64,000 nt of DNA from Perkinsus chesapeaki (lineage: Eukaryota; Perkinsozoa; Perkinsida; Perkinsidae). The position numbers and the translations under genes are program-made. Positions 10,267-22,830 of this stretch are shown here, in pieces. The DNA lies in assembly GCA_013115145.1 (NCBI GenBank), contig JAAPAO010000092.1, positions 9,085-73,084 on the forward strand. Reading direction: 5' to 3'. Position 1 is the stretch's first letter, and every line of letters begins with the position of its first letter. The notes beneath the pieces are model-generated. The model ran no database searches, was not told where the DNA came from, and saw only the letters and a program-made list of their open reading frames with translations.

Positions 10267-13200
10267 TCAGAGAGTCCTCACAGAGTATCTACTCTCCAAC
10301 TGCGGGGCGTACTTCTTGAATGCCTCTCCCCCTCGAGTGTAAGAGACCGCCTCGGGGACAGCATTCATAATGTCTGGCGCGGTCAGCCCTGAAAATATTA
10401 ATGTAATGGCCACGAAACTCATTTCCGAAAAAAAGCATCTCCGTGTCACTCTTGGTCTCTCTAACAGCAATTTCGCTTGTATGAAAGATTTCGAAAAAAT
10501 ACGGCAACACACTTGCCTCATTGGTGATGTCAAAGGTTGCAGTTCAGGATAATACGAGCTAGTTCGACACTCACGGCAAGAAGGGTCCGAGCGACTATCT
10601 CTAAATGCATCGAGAGAGGCATTCCCAGAACCAAGGCGAACAATGAGCAGCTATCATTGCTTACCATCCTCACCACCAAGCCTTATGGCTGCAATATCGC
10701 CTGCAACGCCATGAACGAACACAGCAGCCGCCACGGCGTCGCCAAGGCTGCTAACATCATGGCCATATGCCGAGTACCTGGTGAATGGTAGGGTTCCGTA
10801 GCAATAGGCAACTATTAGGGTTACATTGCCGGTATGATGCCACTGAGGACATCACCGCTGCCTGCTGTGCCCATCCCACTATTGCCGGATAAATTCATAC
10901 GGACACGACCTGAACAAGAGGTGAGATAGGAAACAGAGTTTCTTGTCGAGCGAGGTGATAACGGTTATGTTTCCAACGACAAGTTTTTAGAAGTGCTTTC
11001 ATGGCCTTCAAGAGGAATTAATTCCGTGCAGAAGTTAACAACCGCAGGTAGAGCAAGGAAGATACCAAGCATTACAGAAATGTGTTCATTAGAGACCAAA
11101 ACGTCTTACTAACACGAAGGAGATACAAGAAGGGGAGTTCTGCAGCAAAATAGGTTCCTTGACCAACTGCAATGCTTCTGGAGAAATCTTTCCTGTCCGA
11201 CTTCCCCACGACAGCGGTGGCTTCGCCGAATTAGCTCACCGATTACGGCACTCACCAGACGGCTCGCAAACCATCGACGTCGCTACTTTGACAACCACAA
11301 CTGAATTGGTATCCTGGGCCAACTGACGACCAACCTAGCAATACTATAGCATAACCCCATACACTGGAGAGTATCTTACTTCCAGAAGGCTGTGCGATCC
11401 ATCTGTGAGCTCCTTCATGGTGATGCCTGTTAATCGGCTAAGCTCTGCAAGATGTGGAGTCAGGACTACTGGTGGCTGAAAGGAGAACTATCGGTGAATA
11501 GATGCCCATAACACACGCAGCAGTATGCGCGGGACTAACATAGAGCATGCTAATGCTGCATAGGACTTCTGCACACCCACAGCGAGCCAGTCGCGATAAG
11601 AGGTAAAGAATTGTGGGATGCCCCTATATCCCATCCGCGTTAGCCATACGTTACTCCAGACCTACCAGTCCCTTTCTATGCCTTTCCTGCAGCAGCTGCG
11701 TTGCTGAGGTGAAGATGTCTGTCGAATCAACTGGAGGGATCGATATAGCAGTAATACCATCACCATCAATAACCAAAGGCTTATCCAATGCTAACAACAA
11801 CAACAAAAAAGTCACGCGCCACGAAAATACACCACAGGCTTACTGAGAACCAGTTGACGGACCAGCCGGGCGGTGTCTCCGTTGGTGGACATTCCCGGAC
11901 CAAGAACGAGCATATCGGACATCTCCTGTGCGAGGCTGAATACGCGATTGTAATTCCCACTACAGATGCTACCTGAAAGAGTCATCACATTCACAATAGG
12001 GAGCTATATGTTACCGATGTCAGTACTCTCCAGTTGATGAAAAACAACAGACGGAGCCTCTGCAGCAATCACTGGTATCTAAGGTCGAAGCAGGTGGACA
12101 GCTTCATTCACATGAGGCTGTCGAAACTGCCAGTAGCTGCCTTCGTGACATTCTCTATTTACTAAGGAACGTGCTTTCTACCCGACTGCTTCCTCTAATA
12201 CTACAACTGGTCATTCCCCTAAACTGGGACTTGATCATGCAGCAAGCATATCGGAAAATGTCACCGAGCCACAGCCGAAGAGCTCCCCACTTTATTATTA
12301 CCACTTCCTTCACAGTAGCAAGTCTGCTATACCCTCCACCAGCCTTGAGAAAGCTGTTACTGCTAAGCATAGGAGCTCCATAGTATCCCTCGGCACCAGA
12401 CAGGAATAACGCCCTGAACACACGCATCTATCTTCATCATGCTCAACAGGCGTGTCTGGTAACTTCACACTGGAAACCTCGGTGAATAGAACAACGGTGA
12501 AGCTTAGTCGTTCTACCAAGCCATCCACGGTGCCCTAGATGCCTCGATCAATAGCGGAAATAATAATTTACTCTGAGATAGCATTACAGTGCGACAGGCT
12601 AGTAGCCTGAGGCTACTATACCTCGAACACCTTTAAGAAATCTGGACACGCTCCCGAGTTAGGTATGCTTTTACTGAATGAACACAATGGATTCAAGTCA
12701 GAACAAAGGACAAAAGAGAGACCATCTACTTCCCTCACCTTACTTGCCGAATGATCCTTTATGTCCTGCTGGATTCCTCTCCGGCAATGGCGGGAAGTAG
12801 TTAACATAGGTATCCAAATCGGCGTACCTGATTTAGACCATATCAGACCTCCTTGAATGACCATGAGCCTACAGCTCGGGAGGATAACCAATATGAGTAA
12901 CAGTGAGGTCGCCGCACATCTCTCGACCGGGGTACACAAGGTTGCCCACCTTCACCAGGCCAAACGTGGCCGTAGATGTAGCATGCACCTGAAAGCCTTC
13001 TATGACCGCGCGCCACAAAACTCTTCTTACCGCCTGTGGGCCCATGATCCTGCCTGAATCACCATTGATTCCAGAAGGAATATCCAATGACATAACCTGA
13101 ACTCGATAACACTTCCCTCGGCTCCAGATGAATCATACGAGAACGTCAACTGTTACCAGAAGACAATTGATGACACATTTGACGTCTTCTTTCGCTCAGG

Positions 13201-14393
13201 AACATACGTTCTAACAAGATTTCTCCTATATCGCCGACTCAAGCACAATTTTTGCCATCCGAGAAATACATACCCACAATGCCAGATGGATCCCTGCATC
13301 CTACACCACCTTACCGGCTTTCTTGCTCTGTTAATCGCGGCGATGGCAATCCCAAAGGGACTACTAGGGTCGACAGGACGCCCCAAGCCAGTGCCAAAGA
13401 TACCATCAACCAGCACCTCAGCCCAGTCAACAGCAGCGGTAATCGCCTCCTCTGTGGTGGCGATCTCCACTGGTATGCCCGGAATACAATCCACTATATT
13501 AAGATTGGTATTAGCATCTCCATGGTATCTGGCATTGAGGAAATGCAAGATTGCAAGATTTAATTATCGACGCTGACCTTTACTATATATTTGACTATCG
13601 GTTGCTAGTACTTTGAAAGCCGACGAAAGACCGTTATACTAAGCTTGTCGAGAAAGGATATTTATCTCTATATACTTGCATTTAATAAATATCGAACTAC
13701 AGATGGATAATTAAACCATACAACTTACTATTATATAAAGTAATGAACCATTCAAGAGTTGACATTAGCTACAAGCTAGCCAGCAATGATAACGAGCCAA
13801 CAGACCGTCCCTCCCCACTTCTCTCTGCCATTCAGAAGGATCACTCGAGCTTGCCCACCATTGCTATGGACATACCGTGCCACCACGAAACCGTCGCCAC
13901 CGTTATTGCCTAACATGAAGCAAGAGATGAATTTGCTGGGCAAGGTCGAAGCTTCAGCGACGTACAGGTATCATTCTTGAGAAGACCCAACTCCACCAAA
14001 GCCATATGAGAGGATTACCAATCAAGTGACAATTATAACACACTTTTTTCAAACTCTACCCACCTCACCTGGACCACACACCACCAGGACTTTGGTCTGC
14101 GGTGTAACCTGATGATCAGGTAGGAGCTCCGTCAGACATCGATAACTGGTGATACCAGCGTTCTCCATCAGAAGCGCAGAAGGGATGCTGTACCTAACCA
14201 ATAGCTGCACGGTTAAACCATGGCCTTCAAATCAAGTTAATAAGTACAGTATTATACTACTAGGCCGTAGATTAGTGAAATAAGATAACCGGCTCCCACA
14301 AGAGTCCTACTTGTCCGTAGCGCCCTTATCACAGCGACGCATTTGTTCACAAGTGGAAACTTTCATCGGTGGGGCCGCCGCCGCTGATGCCAT
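10267..14393 (-). CDS. Bifunctional NAD(P)H-hydrate epimerase / dehydratase (YjeF-type fusion)
   Basis: Repairs hydrated NADH and NADPH: the N-terminal domain epimerises R/S-NAD(P)HX and the C-terminal kinase-like domain dehydrates the S form using a nucleotide. Exons placed by frame: 14393-14311, 14193-14069, 13909-13819, 13528-13315, 13096-13031, 12988-12873, 12823-12741, then several to the stop at 10267. N-domain marks: [11 protein letters not shown], the GPGNNGGDG loop across an intron, [12 protein letters not shown] and [11 protein letters not shown]-domain marks: [35 protein letters not shown], and the nucleotide-site motif [12 protein letters not shown] near 10850. The C-terminus keeps [14 protein letters not shown]. 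In-frame ATGs at 14393 and upstream (about 14453) leave the leader open, perhaps for organelle targeting. Exon 1 and the promoter are duplicated at 17290-17515. Confidence 0.9.
11791..11843 (-). repeat. Intron with class A core (TTTCGTGGCGCG), sense
   Basis: 53-nt intron in the NAD(P)HX dehydratase domain, donor GTAAGC. Splicing joins QLVL to [11 protein letters not shown] in phase. The core ATTTTCGTGGCGCGTGAC sits mid-intron. Confidence 0.75.
12989..13030 (-). repeat. Intron with class A core, sense
   Basis: 42-nt intron in the epimerase domain, donor GTAAGA, phase 0, joining MGPQA to [10 protein letters not shown]. The core TTTTGTGGCGCGCGGTCA is central. Confidence 0.8.
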
Positions 14394-14965
14394 GGCTGCT
14401 CCTCCTTTCACTGCTGCTGTAGTTAATGCAGATATACTAGATGATACCATACTTGATACTGCTAATAAACGATTCATTATAACTCATTGAAATGTAATAT
14501 AACACTCGAATTGTCAACGCCACAGCTAACAGGGTAATGCAGAAAGCGTTGGTCATCATATTATCATGGACGATTCACCTCAATATTTCTTGACTGCTAA
14601 GCATGCAGATGATAGCTCCTTGAGCCGTCCTATAAAGATACGCAATACTCTTACAAAGGTCAAGTTTGCTTCTCGACGCTCCCAACTCGCACGGCTCGAC
14701 CGATCCTTTCCACCTATCGGGCAGATCGAAGAGGGACGGCAGGAGGGAACAAACCTTCCCGAGGAGCTCACGCAATGTGTCAACGTCACCGCCCTCGAGA
14801 CCTTCAAAACGTTCAAAGTCTCCTCCTTCCAACTGATCACGAACTGGTAATGGAGTTGAGTATCTGACACTAGTAGGAAGCGCCGGCTGGTCTCGACACA
14901 AAAAATGGGACAGCTCAGCACACAATACTCAGCCAATTTCCCAAGTACAATCCCCATAGGTAACG
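14310..14965. repeat. Left copy of a segmental duplication (partner 17320-18560)
   Basis: 14310-14510 (exon 1, start region and promoter of the NAD(P)HX gene) and about 14560-14965 (3-prime part of the membrane-protein gene) match 17320-17515, 17560-17650 and 18275-18560 almost base for base. The left copy has the complete NAD(P)HX gene but only a 3-prime fragment of the membrane gene, with roughly 570 bp deleted near 14650 relative to the right copy. Similarity ends abruptly near 14965. Confidence 0.85.
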
Positions 14966-15157
14966 GTTGGAAACGCGAGATACAGGAAGGCCTCCTGCTG
15001 CTCAAGCTGAATCGAGTCTTCCGTTAAAATGTCCGCAGCTACTATGAGATTACTATGCACTATTGTGCAGGAGTTTTCAATGAACGTGTAGGAACGAGGT
15101 GATGAACTACTAACACTGTTTATCGTTCACTTTTTGCATAGTGCCAACATCAATAAC

Positions 15158-15920
15158 TTATTCATCAAGACCCTCAGTTGGCTCAGAGCTCATCTCCCGA
15201 TCTGCATCCAATGCATCCATGCCCTCAGTTGGCTCAGAGCTCATCTCCCGATCTGTTGCAGATCATCTGCATCCAATGTAGTCCAGGATGTACCAACTAC
15301 CTGGACGCATTAAGTTCCCCTGTACCTTTCAGGTCAGTCAACGCTTAAGCCATCAACTCAAGAAGCACGGCGGATTGGGTTGGTTGACAGAGAGGGATAG
15401 TGCGCTCCTCAGCTCTGTCGCATGCGAACTGGCTCCACTGGAGTTAGGACACATGCCCTCCGTGCTACTCACAAAAAAAAATAATCAATCATGGCCCACG
15501 TAGGGAGCGCGAGTGACTTTGACGTTCCCTACGTTTCCAGAAATAGCCACGAGGAGGTCTCTGAGCGCTATTCCCGTAATTCTTGATTCTATACGGCCCT
15601 GAACTCGCTCCATGACTGCACCTACACCGAGAGTGGCTGTCATGTGAAATCGAGCAATGCTCCCGTGGCACAAAGTTTGCGCCACAAACAAAAAGCGTTA
15701 TTCAGTGAGTTGAACTTATGTCCTCGGAGCGAGCTGCTAAGAGCAATGCAAACTCGTTGTCTAACCGATTCGGTGAACAGTCGAACCTTTACCAGGCAAG
15801 CTTCCATAAACCTTGGGAGGGCACTCCACTCAGAACAGGTCATCGCGTATCATTTCATCTACTTCCACGCTGAACGCTCGATCAGTGGCTGCCTGGAAGA
15901 GTTGTTGATGTACTGCTGAT
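15158..15920 (-). CDS. Small minus-strand gene of unknown function, exon structure uncertain
   Basis: The clearest part is the last exon, an acidic duplicated tail (DREMSSEPTEGMDALDA, then the same first nine residues again, GLDE, stop at 15158). An intron ends near 15255. Upstream exons plausibly include 15440-15330, 15690-15490 and 15843-15640. No domain recognised. I am confident only that coding sequence ends here on the minus strand. Confidence 0.35.
15171..15255. repeat. 34-bp direct repeat with 51-bp period inside coding sequence
   Basis: CCCTCAGTTGGCTCAGAGCT and the following 14 bases occur at 15171-15204 and again at 15222-15255. The 51-bp period keeps the reading frame and duplicates an acidic peptide. 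Confidence 0.85.
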
Positions 15921-17289
15921 TGCAATGGATACGAGATGGTATAAATATATACCTAATGGCTCCATATTTGATATTACAAATCTATAACACACTCTAATAC
16001 AGTAATCTGAATAATACAACACGGACTGCTTTTTACATACCTTTGTACACATTTGTATAAGGATGAGCTCATGCTAACCGTCGCTTTCCGCAGCAATGGT
16101 GATAATAAAACCACTGGGAGCACAGAGCTACGTTAACCTTATGATTCAAAGTGATTCAGCACGTCAAATAGTGAAGGAAAGACTCCCAAGTTGGGATTGA
16201 CTCACAGGGGACTATAGTGTGTAACCGTTTACACCGTTCGGGACATAACAGGTCGTGGGAAAGTCGGCAATATACCAAGAGGGGGATCAATCTGGACCCA
16301 AAACACCACTGTTTTACCCTGTGCTTTTGTTATCCAGCTTACATGCATCAGTTAACGACTATTGACGATAGTACAGCTGACTCGACAAGACTAGTAATAC
16401 TGCTTTATGCCTGAAGCGGCCTACCAGCAACGCCCCAAGGTGACGCGCCGTTTTCCAAGTCAGTGGCTAGTAGCTACTGGCTACAGAGCCGACAGCTGGT
16501 GGTCAGGATAACCGATATGACACTACACCCTGGTGACTCCAGTAGATACCACTGACGATACCCGATACCATTGTAGAGCCTAGTCATCCCTAGTTACTCA
16601 TGAGAGCTATGAAGCTCGGAGGAAAGGAGAAATACATAGTTAACGTACTAGTTGTGAACGAGTTATTCTGTCCATGGAAGACGTTGCACTGTGTATACTT
16701 ATTTCAACCCAAATTGAAGAATGCTTAGTCTCCAGTGACTAGCGTTCACTTCTCGCTTCTCTGACGAGTGCCGACTTTCTCGTGAACTCCGCTCAGAACC
16801 TCAACGAGTCTCGTGCCCCGAGATGGTTGCTATTGTGTATAGGCGCTCGCAAGGCATTTTGCGAATGTATTTGCACACGTGCTGTGACAGCACTGCTGCT
16901 GTCTTCTAGTTAAGATTATCCGAAACTTCGGACCAACCCATCACCTAAATTTAGCGAGCTCCGGGGCCGTAGGTGTGAATGTTACCCTGGGAAATCGGAG
17001 CCTCAAACCCCGATATTTTTTCATTCGAGCATGACAGCCCCTCCAGCTGGCACCAAAGGGCATGATGGGGGCTCCATACTGGAGCCCTGGAATGCTGTCC
17101 CTTCAGGCACAGTCCCTATGGTCATCATCGATCTTTGCTCGCGCTCTCGATTCTTGAGAACACTGGATTCCGATATATCACACGTCGGAGTCGAAAGTAT
17201 CCTTGTCGGCGCGAGCAGTCTGCGTCTGACTTTCCCGACCTTACCAGGCAAGCCTTCCCCTTATCCATGACTCTACCCAAAGGATCTTC
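15921..17289. other. Intergenic, no convincing gene
   Basis: A 76-codon minus frame at 17021-17251 (Arg/Ser-rich) could be an exon, but I could not join it to anything. No repeat or RNA gene recognised. Confidence 0.35.
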
Positions 17290-17515
17290 TACCTGACCAG
17301 CAGCTGTACAAGAATAGAACCATCAAGAGTCCTACTTGTCCGTAGCGCCCCCATCACAGCAACGCATTTCTTCACAAGTGGAAACCTTCATCGGTGAGGC
17401 CGCCGCCGCCGCTGATGCCATGGCTGCTCCTCCTTTCACTGCTGCTGTAGTTAATGCAGATATACTAGATGATACCATACTTGATACTGCTAATGAACGA
17501 TTTATTATAACTCAT
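17290..17515 (-). pseudogene. Fragment of the NAD(P)HX gene: promoter, exon 1, start of exon 2
   Basis: Minus-strand exon 1 copy from the ATG near 17423 with the KVSTCEEMRCCD region ([12 protein letters not shown] in the intact gene), the same donor, a shortened intron 1 and then only a few degraded bases of exon 2. None of the catalytic parts follow. It is the right-hand remnant of the segmental duplication. Confidence 0.8.
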
Positions 17516-18560
17516 TGACAGATAATAACGGCGACCAACACAGCAATTGGAGGAATACAGAAATCGCTTGGCATGGAGCATGGATGAGATCATCTCAATA
17601 TCTCTTGACTGTTGAGAGGCTCTATGACAGCTCCACGAGCAGTCCTCTACAACCACGAAGCCGACTAGTCTCAACACGGAAAGGTCCTCTACCTTCTTAA
17701 CGCTCCTCCTCAACCCACCACCGATATCCTCTACAGAGTCCTCCTGTCGAAGGCCCAAGGGTGTCGGTGCTACTCGACTGGGCTTCCTCTGAGCCATCTC
17801 TATTACTGTTGTGTCGCCCAATGCTAAGAGAACAATGAAGCTTCGCGAGCAATTCGGCAACTCACATTGGCCTCGAGTGAACATCTTAGTGATCTTCTTC
17901 AGCAACTTTGACCCTGACCTTCGGAACCGAGTCTCCTCCTCATCCGGACCGTCCTCAGCATAAAGAGTGTCTCCTTCACGCAACTGGTCTTCAACACGAA
18001 GCTGATCGGCTATCACTTGATGAGAGAGCTCATAGGAGTATATAACCAAATGCATCTGATAATAGGCGTGGGTTCAAATCCCAGCGGCGGCAGTTCTACT
18101 CCTTGCAATATGGCCTCGATCAAGCACACTACAACAAGGAGAACCAAACCTGATACCGGCAGCAGCCCTCTCGTGTCTGGACTGCCTGATCAAACGACAC
18201 TATTTAGGAAAGTGACCAGAGCCTACTAGCCACGGCCACAAGGATAACCAGAATCCAGCGAGTTTGCCCACACACCCGCAAGGCTCGACCGATCCTTTCC
18301 ACCTATCGGGTAGATCGAAGAGGGACGGCAGAAGGGAACTAACCTTCCCGAGGAGCTCACGCAATGTGTCAACGTCACCTCCCTCGAGACCTTCAAAACG
18401 TTCAAAGTCTCCTCCTTCCAACTGATCACGAACTGGTAATGGAGTTGAGTATCTGACACTAGTAGGATGCGCCGACTGGTCTTAACACAAAAATGGGACA
18501 GCCCAGCACACAATACTCAGCCAATTTCCCAAGGACAATCCCCATAGGTAACGCTTGCAA
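17320..18560. repeat. Right copy of the segmental duplication (partner 14310-14965)
   Basis: Contains the NAD(P)HX 5-prime fragment and the 3-prime part of the complete membrane-protein gene. It includes about 640 bp (17650-18290) absent from the left copy. Confidence 0.85.
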
Positions 18561-20013
18561 TGCGAGACTGATGCCTTGTGCGGTAGCATACTGGACCTGC
18601 AATGGGCCGACTCGTTTTAAGTGGAGAACCCCAGTGGACGTTACCGCCATAGTGGGCTGAGGCGGCTCTTTGAAGAGAGCAAGGTAAACCCGGCTGTAGT
18701 ACTCCGATCTGCTCGCTATCTGGAATCCTCGACCATCTACAGTTCTTGTCCATTTACCGATGCAGATCTGATACATATCTTAGGTTAAAGCATGTCAGAT
18801 ACGAAATATGTAATCGGACAACCCTCAGCACCGATCCAAAGCATAGCCATCCTTGTATCCTATACTTTATCCTCCACCAATATCCTTGTAGCAGCGCGCC
18901 AAAGTCTCTCACACCTGCCAGCGTGCTGCCCATATCGACGAGCTGTCTTCACCTCGCTGTTTGCTTTCCTCGTATTGGCGGAAATAAAGTGAACCCGCTT
19001 CGCTTCGCTCGTCATCAACTTCCTTCTGTTCCAAAGTGCCCAGGCCATCCATCTTCATTATTTTCTCCAGCTGCTCATCGAGTCCTGATGGTGCTGTATC
19101 TTTGCGCACTATAAAGATTCGTCTAGCCCTCGACCCACCGGCTGTAAAGTGCTGACCGGATAGATTGGCAAGCACGGCGGTGAGCAAAACAGCGACAAGA
19201 GAGGACCAAACCAAGCTGCGGCCGAACAACCAAGCAAAAAATGGAGCATGTGATGCGATCGGAGGGCCCTTCTGTCGCTCGAGCTGAATCAAATCTTTCT
19301 GACACCTCTAGCTCTCTCGTGAAAACGTTACTTCCAGGCATCCAGAGCTCTGATGATACAGTTGCTCATTGGAGTCGAACAGGAACTTAAGCGCTGCCAC
19401 CGACGCTAAGCACAGGACCTGGCATGCTGCAGTGAGAGCCTGACACAAGCACATGCCGTACGTCTTCTAGCTCATACGCTCACCCCCTTAGCCATGGACA
19501 GACTGCCCCATGTGAACCATTTGCGGTGTACTAACGATGCATATCGAGCACACTCAACTAGCGCCAAGACATCGAGGGCGGTGATCGCCTGAGTCGGCAT
19601 CAATGAGGCTGCTATCATGCCGCGCTACCCAAAGCATTAGACCAGTAGTAGTGAAAGCTAGAGATGATATTATGAGTGCAGTGCCAGCACAGTTATAGGA
19701 GCTAGCTCGGAATAGAGACAGCAGCCACCCGCCGAGAGACTGTGGGGTGGTAGAGTAAAGAAAAGCAGGTATCTGATTAAGGGTTCATAAACATTCATCA
19801 TCGCAGCCCCAAAGATGCGAAAATAATGACAGATGATGTACACCGCAGAGCGTTGAACATCGCCTATGATTGGTCGAGGGAAAGGCATGTGCAGATAGTT
19901 ACACTGTACTGGTAAGGCTGTTGCTGCTGCTTGCAACATACCCACAGAGCAGCGATTGTTAGACGGTCGAGGTACTCAATCTGATAGTTGAGTAGATGCT
20001 CTAAGTTTGACAT
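17465..20013 (-). CDS. Multi-exon, multi-pass membrane protein of unknown function
   Basis: ATG at 20013 (MSNLEHLLNYQIEYLDRL). Exons followed by frame: 20013-19950, about 19865-19755, 19600-19480, 19436-19365, about 19285-18915, 18859-18815, 18765-18535, 18470-18340, then 3-prime exons to about 17690 or 17465. Hydrophobic segments occur near 19850-19760 (ICHYFRIFGAAMM), 19580-19500, 19430-19390 and 19240-19180 (SLVAVLLTAVLANL). The C-terminal half is charged (YAEDGPDEEETRFRR, SKLLKKITKMFTR). Introns include a class B core (18056-18099) and a class A core (18860-18914). Its 3-prime part is duplicated at 14560-14965. The 3-prime end is uncertain because the last frame runs into the duplicated NAD(P)HX promoter. 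Confidence 0.6.
18056..18099 (-). repeat. 44-nt intron with tRNA-like core (class B), antisense
   Basis: On the plus strand it reads GCGTGGGTTCAAATCCCAGC then GGCGGCA: T-arm-like stem and loop plus acceptor-like end. The host gene is on the minus strand, so the core is antisense. GT and AG borders fit, but the exon phase on the upstream side is not fully resolved. Confidence 0.6.
18860..18914 (-). repeat. 55-nt intron with diverged class A core
   Basis: Donor GTGTGA after ARWQ, acceptor TATAG. Contains GACTTTGGCGCGCTGC, a weaker match to the class A core. Confidence 0.5.
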
Positions 20014-20137
20014 CTCGCATAGACCACAACTGTCATCGGGTCTCAACGAGATCCACTAAAAAGAGCGGTTGAGACCCTTGCTGATTGATACCCTCGTAAC
20101 GACAAAGCTAGCTAGAACAAGTGATAGTAGCTTTCAA

Positions 20138-22830
20138 TCACTTCAAGTGCTTCCGACAGAATGCAACCACCTCACCGACCAGAGGAATTGGCTCTCGGCA
20201 TCCGTCTCGGCCGAACACACAGAGATTAAAGATGGCAAATACGTATCTAATGCACGCCAGGTCGAATAAAATCGACAATACGTTGATAGCAGCAAACGAC
20301 ATAAACATAACCGTGGAGTTGAACCTGACAACACACACCTGTGTAGGTCTCAAATAACTTAGCTGACTCACCAGAAGTCTCGGGACTTGGGCAACGGCGA
20401 GCGATAGAGATGGTAGTCCGTAGAAGCCCAGCGCTCCGTTCTAACCGGATAAATGAAGCCAACGGCAAAAGTAACCGATAGTATCGCTCCAGTGACAATC
20501 GCTGTAATGATAAGCCAGGCTGCGTGAACCTAACTCTGAGACTTAGACTCTATATGAGTGTTATTGCTGACAATGCTATAACAAAGGGCGGCCAGGAGGG
20601 CTATTGTGACACGAGCTGTCTCCCATCGCCTCATCTCACTCATCTCTCTTTTATCTTCATCCGGTACCTTGAAAGCATCTATGGTGGGAGTTTCACCGTA
20701 CCAACATTTTGCCCGTGAAGTTGTAACCATTTCGGCCCGAGCTGGTCAGAGATTGCGGGCCTAACTGATGCCAATATGCTATAATATTTAGTAATAGAAA
20801 AAGCTTGTTGAATATTTTATTTATCGCCACACGAAGGAGCAAATAACTTATTCACCAAACCTGAATACTCCTCGTTTTCTTCGGAAAATGAAATCTTGAA
20901 GCAATCAAGAATGATATACGAATGTGCTAAAATCGCCGAAGTTCTAAAGCGCACATCAGTATTATATATTAGAATAACCCTCCCCAGCCCTGCTGCTGCA
21001 GCGAGCATTCGAGCTGTAAACACTGGCGACGTAGCAAACACACCATTGGACGACACTCACCATCAACATCGTATGGCAGCACGAAAACAGAGCCAACACC
21101 GCGGCAATTGGCGACAGGAAGGCAGAGGTAATCAGTATCTAAGGCACTCTTCAAGGGGAAAGGATACACAGATCTACAAGTGTCTCCACGGGATTAGTCT
21201 CTATCTCTGGAATAGGCGTAGTTAGATACACTTCATCCGTTGCACATTCGGGGTCGTTACTATCGGTGATGCCGGGCAGGCAGGTTTTCCTCGTCACATC
21301 AACCTGTCCGAAGATACCACACGGTACCGACTCAGCCAGGACCCACCGGTCTCCAGCACTCCCGAGCACTCGGGTCTTCACGGCATATATCTCCTATAGG
21401 ATCGTAAACCTGACCATCGCTGCTAGCAATCGACACTCACCACACAAGCTCACCTCGAGGGCCCAAAGAAGCTCATTGACAAGAGCGTTGGCACCGATCG
21501 TGACACACTGAACCTTGATGCCTCCCTCCGGTATCCGGTCGGGATTGAACTGCACCCCTATCCACGCCTCAGCGGTGCCTGTCTCGAACACTTAGGCTCC
21601 TTCTATCCGACCGCTTCTTACCACAATAGTCGCACGGCGCCCACCAGGCTGTCCCTGTGCTGTCGGCATCAAAGGCATTCTGCGGAGGATTGGCGGCGGT
21701 ATACCTGAGGACTTCTCCAGTGAATTGCCGCGTCCCCGGCTCCGGACCCGCTCGCAATCGCCGTGACGCCGAAAGCTGAACTAGTGGGTATGCGACTTGC
21801 CTCACTACACTCTTCCGAGCTGTAAAGACGTATGTCGTAGACCTTCCAAAATCTAATGAGAAGCAGCCTCTCCGCCACATAACCTAGAGATGCTCACAAT
21901 CGCTTCCCCAGAGGGGCAACATTTACAATCCGCCAGCGAGTGTTCGGTGATGGCTCCGATGCGCTCTCTGTGAGGCCGGACCACACTCCACCCGATAGGA
22001 AATGGAATACTTGCACCTAAAAGGTGAACGAAGTTGCTTCTTCCCGGCCTGTGGATTTGCCAATGTACATCAGAAATCTTTACCTCACTCTTGAGACATC
22101 CTGGCGGTCAGGATAGTTTAATTAAAGTGTTAGTAACTACATCTCTCTAAGCTCTAACCAATGAACATCTTCAAGCATCACGTCTGATGCACAGTCTCTG
22201 TCATCTCCCGAAGAATTTCAACGCAAAGAGCTCCTGTGAAGGCGTAAGCAGTTTAATCAAACGAATTATTAGATACTCCTCAATATCCCTCCGAATGCCG
22301 AATTTGGAGTCGCAAAGTTGCGCCCCGAAGTTGGCTGCTGCTGAGTTGCTCCATCTGCTGCCACCAGTGTTGCCCACCTGTAGCCATGCTTTCTCGTTCG
22401 GCTCTGATGTCTCCAAAGCAACCGTCCTCGCAACATGTCTGATATCGGCCGGCTGCAGAATACGAATGCACTTCACTTCTCGAGAGGAATCTATCAAGAG
22501 GCTCTCTCATCGCAGGAACAGTCTGATGAGGGAGGATTCGTCATAGGGGAAGAAAAATTCTGTCATGTTATGCTTTGAGAAGTTAAGCTGCTCCGCAATC
22601 CTACCACTGAGGAGCACATGTACGATGCGGTGCATACATTCCAGAATAAGATCATTGAGAAAGCGATAATAGATCCTCCAAGCGCCGCCGCCCTACTGCC
22701 GCCGCTCAAAGCCGTGAACAATATACCAATCCATGGACTATGGTCATCACCATCAGGTTGCCAATATGTCTCGGTGTTCATGTCGAATGCTCGATACCTT
22801 AAAGAGGACGCACCATGTCACTAAATCTAC
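20138..22830 (-). CDS. Discoidin-like domain protein with C-terminal membrane segments (5-prime end unresolved)
   Basis: At least two copies of a discoidin (F5/8C)-like beta-sandwich are readable. The first is near 22790-22400, with AFDMNTETYWQPDGDDHSPW followed by IG and then EVKCIRILQPADI. The second is near 21860-21410, with WKVYDIRLYSSEEC, AFDADSTGTAWWAPC, EAWIGVQF and IKVQCVTIGA. These match the usual order: W-rich strand, acidic AFD loop, AWIG strand, VxCI strand. Further downstream an exon (about 20715-20560) and those at 20510-20370 and 20335-20138 encode a charged stretch and three hydrophobic segments (TIALLAALCYSIV, LSVTFAVGFIYPV, FMSFAAINVLSILF), ending at a stop at 20138. A surface receptor or adhesin role is inferred. 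Exon boundaries in 21390-20730 and the start are not settled; it could be two genes. Confidence 0.6.
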
